From assembly GCA_023301545.1 (NCBI GenBank), contig JALZUI010000016.1, forward strand, positions 1-8,589: a stretch of 8,589 nt of DNA, written 5' to 3'. Each line of letters begins with the position of its first letter. Within the stretch, counting starts at the first letter, position 1. This stretch comes from Akkermansiaceae bacterium. GTDB lineage: Bacteria > Verrucomicrobiota > Verrucomicrobiia > Verrucomicrobiales > Akkermansiaceae. A program made the translations under genes and the position numbers. Below are positions 6,257 to 8,589 of the stretch, piece by piece. The notes beneath the pieces were generated by a model. That model worked only from the letters and a program-made list of their open reading frames with translations. It was not told where the DNA came from and did not search any database.

Positions 6257-6910
6257 ATGTTAAAGAAGGAGCGTGCAACCTATATTCATGCGGAGCTGGA
6301 GCGCCTGTATCCAGAGGCTCCGATTCCGCTGGATCACACAGACCCGTATACGCTTTTAATAGCGGTTTTACTCTCGGCGCAATGCACGGATGCCCGCGTG
6401 AATAAGATCACACCTGGGTTATTTGCGCGTGCTGATCATCCTGAGGCGATGGCTCTGGTTCCTGTGGAGGAGATTGAGGCGATTGTGAAGCCTTGTGGGC
6501 TGGCCCCGCGAAAGGCGAAGGCGATTCAACGGCTTTCAGAAATTCTCCGTGATGATCATGAGGGAGAGGTTCCTCAGGATCTTGCGATTTTAGAAACGCT
6601 CCCTGGAGTTGGTCATAAAACGGCTTCTGTCGTCATGGCGCAAGCCTTTGGGGTTCCCGCCTTTCCTGTTGATACGCATATTCATCGTCTAGCGCAACGC
6701 TGGGGGTTAACGAAGGGGAAGAACGTGGTGCAAACTGAGAACGATTGCAAAACGCTATTCCCTATGGAGAGTTGGAATAAGCTCCATTTACAAATCATCT
6801 TTTACGGGCGGGAGTACTGCTCGGCCAGAGGCTGTGATGGAACGAAGTGTCCGATGTGTAAGACGCTCTACCCTAGGCGGGTGAATCCTGTTAAGGTCAA
6901 TAAGCCTTAA
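6257..6910 (+). CDS. nth: Endonuclease III (DNA glycosylase/AP lyase)
   Basis: This 217-residue enzyme starts base-excision repair by removing oxidised pyrimidines and cutting at the abasic site. The helix-hairpin-helix LPGVGHKTA (115-123) carries the catalytic lysine K121, and VDTHIHRL (138-145) carries the catalytic aspartate D139. LLSAQCTDARVNK (38-50) is the conserved helix near the N-terminus. Length is normal. The C-terminal iron-sulfur region is atypical: cysteines sit at 188, 193, 198 and 201 (C-x4-C-x4-C-x2-C) instead of the C-x6-C-x2-C-x5-C of the E. coli enzyme, and no cysteine follows 201. The start is 12 nt after the MYG1-family stop, so the two share a transcript. The stop codon directly abuts the stop codon of the convergent permease gene, leaving no room for a terminator between them. 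Confidence 0.95.
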   Translation: MLKKERATYIHAELERLYPEAPIPLDHTDPYTLLIAVLLSAQCTDARVNKITPGLFARADHPEAMALVPVEEIEAIVKPCGLAPRKAKAIQRLSEILRDDHEGEVPQDLAILETLPGVGHKTASVVMAQAFGVPAFPVDTHIHRLAQRWGLTKGKNVVQTENDCKTLFPMESWNKLHLQIIFYGREYCSARGCDGTKCPMCKTLYPRRVNPVKVNKP

Positions 6911-8269
6911 TTATCTGGGAGTCAAAAAGCACTTAACTGTTTGGTAGATAGGTCTGCCGTTCAGGCGTCGGTGGATGAGGAAGGCGGCGAGGATCGTGAA
7001 GATGATATTGGGGCCCCAGGCTGCCATGACGGGGTGCATGAAGCCGTTCTCTCCAATGACGACAAAGAATTCATTACTAAAGAAGAGAAGGAGGCAGAGC
7101 GTGAGCGCGGTAATGATTCCACCGAATGCGCCGCGACGGGAAAATACGATGCCGAGCGGAGCCGCAAGAAGGATGGCTACCAAGCTCGTCCAGGGCTTGG
7201 CGATGTGGCTGTGAAATTGTGTTAGATACGGCTGTCGGTCAATCCAGGGGCTAGAGGGGTGATTGTGAAGCCAGTCATTAATTTCGGCAATGCCTAGAGA
7301 GTTTGGCGGTAAGCTTTTGGAGATGAGTTCGCTGGGAGTTTCGATCCAGTCCTTAATGATGACTTGCTCCTTGATAGGGGTGACCTTAGGGATTCGTTCG
7401 TCTGCCAGTTGGATTTCGCGGACTTGCTGGAGCGTCCAGTGGCCCGTGTCTTTATCCCAGCTAGCGGAGTCCGCAAAGAGGCGCTTTTGGAGAGCTACAC
7501 TTTCGGAGAGGGTGGTGATTTCGACATTGCGTAAAGGGTCGCCCTCAAAGTGCCCGGAGGGAAAGAGTCCGACAAACCACAGGCGCCCAGTTTCAGGGTG
7601 GGCGTGTATGACATTTTTTGCTCGCGTGAACGTGTCGTGTTTAGCCGCATCTAGCATGCCGTCTTTGTAATTTGTTCCCCAGGTGGTCCAATGAAAGTTT
7701 AGGACGCTAATGACTAAGGAGGTGGCGACTCCGACGATGATAGCGGGGGCGACGATTCTGAAAAAGCCACGGCCAGTCTGAATCATCCCAATGATTTCAC
7801 GGTGATTAGAGAGTTGTCCAAGTACGTAGAGGCAAGAGAGGAGAAGGGAAAAAGGCGCCATGAGGGCAAAGACGAAGGGCATCTGTGCAAGATAGAAATT
7901 ACTGATCTCTAGGATGCTAAAGCTATTGTTTTTGAAGGCGCTAGGGCGGTTTTCTAGCTCTAATAGGAGCCAGATCAAGATGAACCCGAATAGGGTGATC
8001 ATGAAAATACTTAGAAATTTCTTAAGGAGGTAACGATCGAGGAGGCCTGAAAAGCAGTAGTAGAGACCGACCAGAGCGGGTAAAAAAGCGAGTGAAGCGA
8101 GCAAGAGTGGTCGGCCATGGTGAATGGAGCTGACGGAGTAAGGGTGGCTCGCTAGGTAGTTGGCCGTGGCTTCGCTTTCCCAGCTGTAGAGGGTGTGCGC
8201 CAAGCAAGCTCCGCCAATCATGAGGGCGAGTAGGAACAGGTGTCTGGCGTTAATGAGGGAGGGGGGCAT
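6911..8269 (-). CDS. LptF/LptG-family (YjgP/YjgQ) membrane permease
   Basis: This 452-residue inner-membrane protein fits the permease family that, with the LptB ATPase, extracts lipopolysaccharide from the membrane and passes it to the periplasmic bridge. The core starts with LLDRYLLKKFL (76-86), followed by membrane segments near 87-105 and 128-150. SNHREIIGMIQTGRGFFRI (154-172) is the cytoplasmic coupling-helix region, followed by a segment near 173-191. A periplasmic beta-rich domain spans about 195-350. The C-terminal half has AKPWTSLVAILLAAPLGIVFSRRG (357-380) and PVMAAWGPNIIFTILAAF (413-430), both typical of the family. The N-terminus has about 75 extra residues with two more hydrophobic segments (near 10-25 and 54-74) before the canonical core, unless translation starts further in. 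No SD precedes ATG 8269. No partner permease or LptA/LptB gene is present, so LptF versus LptG stays open. Confidence 0.88.
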   Translation of the reverse strand: MPPSLINARHLFLLALMIGGACLAHTLYSWESEATANYLASHPYSVSSIHHGRPLLLASLAFLPALVGLYYCFSGLLDRYLLKKFLSIFMITLFGFILIWLLLELENRPSAFKNNSFSILEISNFYLAQMPFVFALMAPFSLLLSCLYVLGQLSNHREIIGMIQTGRGFFRIVAPAIIVGVATSLVISVLNFHWTTWGTNYKDGMLDAAKHDTFTRAKNVIHAHPETGRLWFVGLFPSGHFEGDPLRNVEITTLSESVALQKRLFADSASWDKDTGHWTLQQVREIQLADERIPKVTPIKEQVIIKDWIETPSELISKSLPPNSLGIAEINDWLHNHPSSPWIDRQPYLTQFHSHIAKPWTSLVAILLAAPLGIVFSRRGAFGGIITALTLCLLLFFSNEFFVVIGENGFMHPVMAAWGPNIIFTILAAFLIHRRLNGRPIYQTVKCFLTPR

Positions 8270-8321
8270 TAGGGTGGCGAAATTAGAACCTTAACAGGGG
8301 TGGGAACTCAAGATTTATCGA

Positions 8322-8361
8322 AATGAATTAATGTTCATTTTTTTGTGAACATTAATTCATT
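8322..8361. repeat. Perfect 16-bp inverted repeat with a T-rich 8-nt centre
   Basis: The arms AATGAATTAATGTTCA (8322-8337) and TGAACATTAATTCATT (8346-8361) are exact reverse complements around a centre of seven T residues and one G. Allowing one bulged A at 8362, CGA at 8319-8321 pairs with TCG at 8363-8365. It lies between the divergent permease and epimerase genes, 53 bp from the permease start and 134 nt from the epimerase start. The stem is AT-rich and no T-run follows it, so it is a poor intrinsic terminator. A dimeric-regulator operator or an RNA hairpin in the 5' leader of either gene is more likely. Confidence 0.9.
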
Positions 8362-8384
8362 ATCGTTGACTAAAGGGGTGTGCC

Positions 8385-8453
8385 ATGCGGTACTTTATAC
8401 TAGAAAAACCGATAATTGGATGTTGCGAAAAGCAATGCAACCAAGGGCGGTAG
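8385..8453 (+). CDS. Possible cysteine-containing 22-aa mini-ORF in the epimerase leader
   Basis: ATG at 8385 opens a 22-codon ORF whose peptide contains IIGCCEKQCNQ, with three cysteines. AAAGGGG at 8372-8378 stands 6 nt before the start and could act as an SD sequence. It lies downstream of the palindrome and ends 41 nt before the epimerase start. There is no homology evidence, and an ORF this short is common by chance. A small hairpin (TTGC at 8423-8426 with GCAA at 8432-8435) falls within it. Confidence 0.2.
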   Translation: MRYFILEKPIIGCCEKQCNQGR

Positions 8454-8459
8454 CGTGGT

Positions 8460-8492
8460 ATGGATCAATTTTTAATTCGTTTTAAGCAATAA
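8460..8492 (+). CDS. Candidate leader mini-ORF directly upstream of the epimerase-like gene
   Basis: A 10-codon ORF reads MDQFLIRFKQ and stops at 8490-8492, two bases before the ATG at 8495. The downstream gene lacks an SD sequence and has an in-frame stop at 8483-8485, so its start is fixed. The arrangement mirrors the mini-ORF at 1528-1569, and both peptides share an [M/V]D...[LI]IRF core. The only nearby purine-rich sequence, GGGCGG at 8445-8450, is about 9 nt upstream and is a weak SD. The case rests on position and this similarity. Confidence 0.3.
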   Translation: MDQFLIRFKQ

Positions 8493-8494
8493 GT

Positions 8495-8589
8495 ATGAGC
8501 AAAAAAGTTTTAATAGCAGGAGGTGGTGGTTTTATCGCTGGTGAGTTAGCGCGGGTCCATCTGGAGCGTGGTAATGAGGTCGTGGTGGC
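8495..8589 (+). CDS. NAD-dependent epimerase/dehydratase-like protein, N-terminal fragment
   Basis: Only the first 31 codons are in the window; the frame stays open to the edge. The N-terminus reads MSKKVLIAGGGGFIAGELA, a beta strand followed by the glycine-rich nucleotide-binding loop of extended short-chain dehydrogenases (G-x-x-G-x-x-G type), then a helix and a second strand (NEVVV). In full-length relatives this opens nucleotide-sugar epimerases and dehydratases, so a role in sugar-nucleotide or surface-polysaccharide metabolism is plausible. The alanine in FIAGE, where FIG is common, is a small deviation. TATACT at 8396-8401 could be a -10 box, but TTGACT at 8366-8371 is 24 bp away, too far for a normal promoter. 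Confidence 0.75.
   Translation, partial: MSKKVLIAGGGGFIAGELARVHLERGNEVVV

Noticed and set aside
6941..7225. Plus-strand ORFs antisense to the permease C-terminus
   Set aside because: Their low-complexity charged translations are what the opposite strand of a hydrophobic membrane protein gives. No motif or SD sequence supports them.
8332..8351. SOS (LexA) box in the palindrome
   Set aside because: The half-sites TGTTC and GAACA are present but 10 nt apart rather than 4, and the neighbouring genes are not typical SOS genes.
8322..8361. Intrinsic terminator for the genes on either side
   Set aside because: The stem is AT-rich, the T residues are in the loop rather than after the stem, and it lies upstream of both divergent genes.

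Overview
The window looks like chromosomal DNA from a Gram-negative-type bacterium of moderate GC content. The best guess is Verrucomicrobiota, perhaps an Opitutae/Coraliomargarita-like lineage. This is inference from three things: a xylose-isomerase-like TIM-barrel protein paired with a Gfo/Idh/MocA oxidoreductase, as is common in Verrucomicrobiota and Planctomycetes; a lipoprotein L,D-transpeptidase and an LptF/LptG-type permease, which imply an outer membrane; and mostly absent Shine-Dalgarno (SD) sequences. There is no rRNA, tRNA, insertion sequence, CRISPR array or phage gene. It reads as a mostly ordinary housekeeping and metabolic region.

Layout, left to right. (1) 71-1406 (+): a small integral membrane protein of unknown function, then type I methionine aminopeptidase (map). 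(2) 1407-1573: a leader region with one strong SD sequence that serves a very short ORF rather than the annotated gene. (3) 1574-3794 (+): a tightly coupled pair, a sugar isomerase/epimerase-like TIM barrel and a Gfo/Idh/MocA dehydrogenase, closed by a strong intrinsic terminator at 3814-3847. The two probably act in sequence on one sugar or cyclitol; the substrate cannot be read from the sequence. (4) 5202-3868 (-): a YkuD-type L,D-transpeptidase lipoprotein followed three bases later by a nitroreductase-family flavoprotein. (5) 5203-5386: a divergent intergenic region with a plausible forward promoter. (6) 5387-6910 (+): a MYG1-family protein (DHH-like phosphoesterase/exonuclease fold) and endonuclease III (nth), 12 nt apart. 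(7) 8269-6911 (-): an LptF/LptG-family permease whose stop codon directly abuts the nth stop codon. (8) 8270-8494: a divergent intergenic region holding a perfect 16-bp inverted repeat and two candidate mini-ORFs. (9) 8495 to the edge (+): the start of an NAD-dependent epimerase/dehydratase-like gene.

The most unusual signals are regulatory. Two SD-less genes (1574 and 8495) are each preceded by a mini-ORF that stops 2-4 nt before the start codon, and the two mini-peptides resemble each other (VDLIIRF... and MDQFLIRF...). There is also a long AT-rich palindrome between the permease and epimerase genes, and endonuclease III has an atypical cysteine spacing at its iron-sulfur site. No clearly new multi-gene system is visible.
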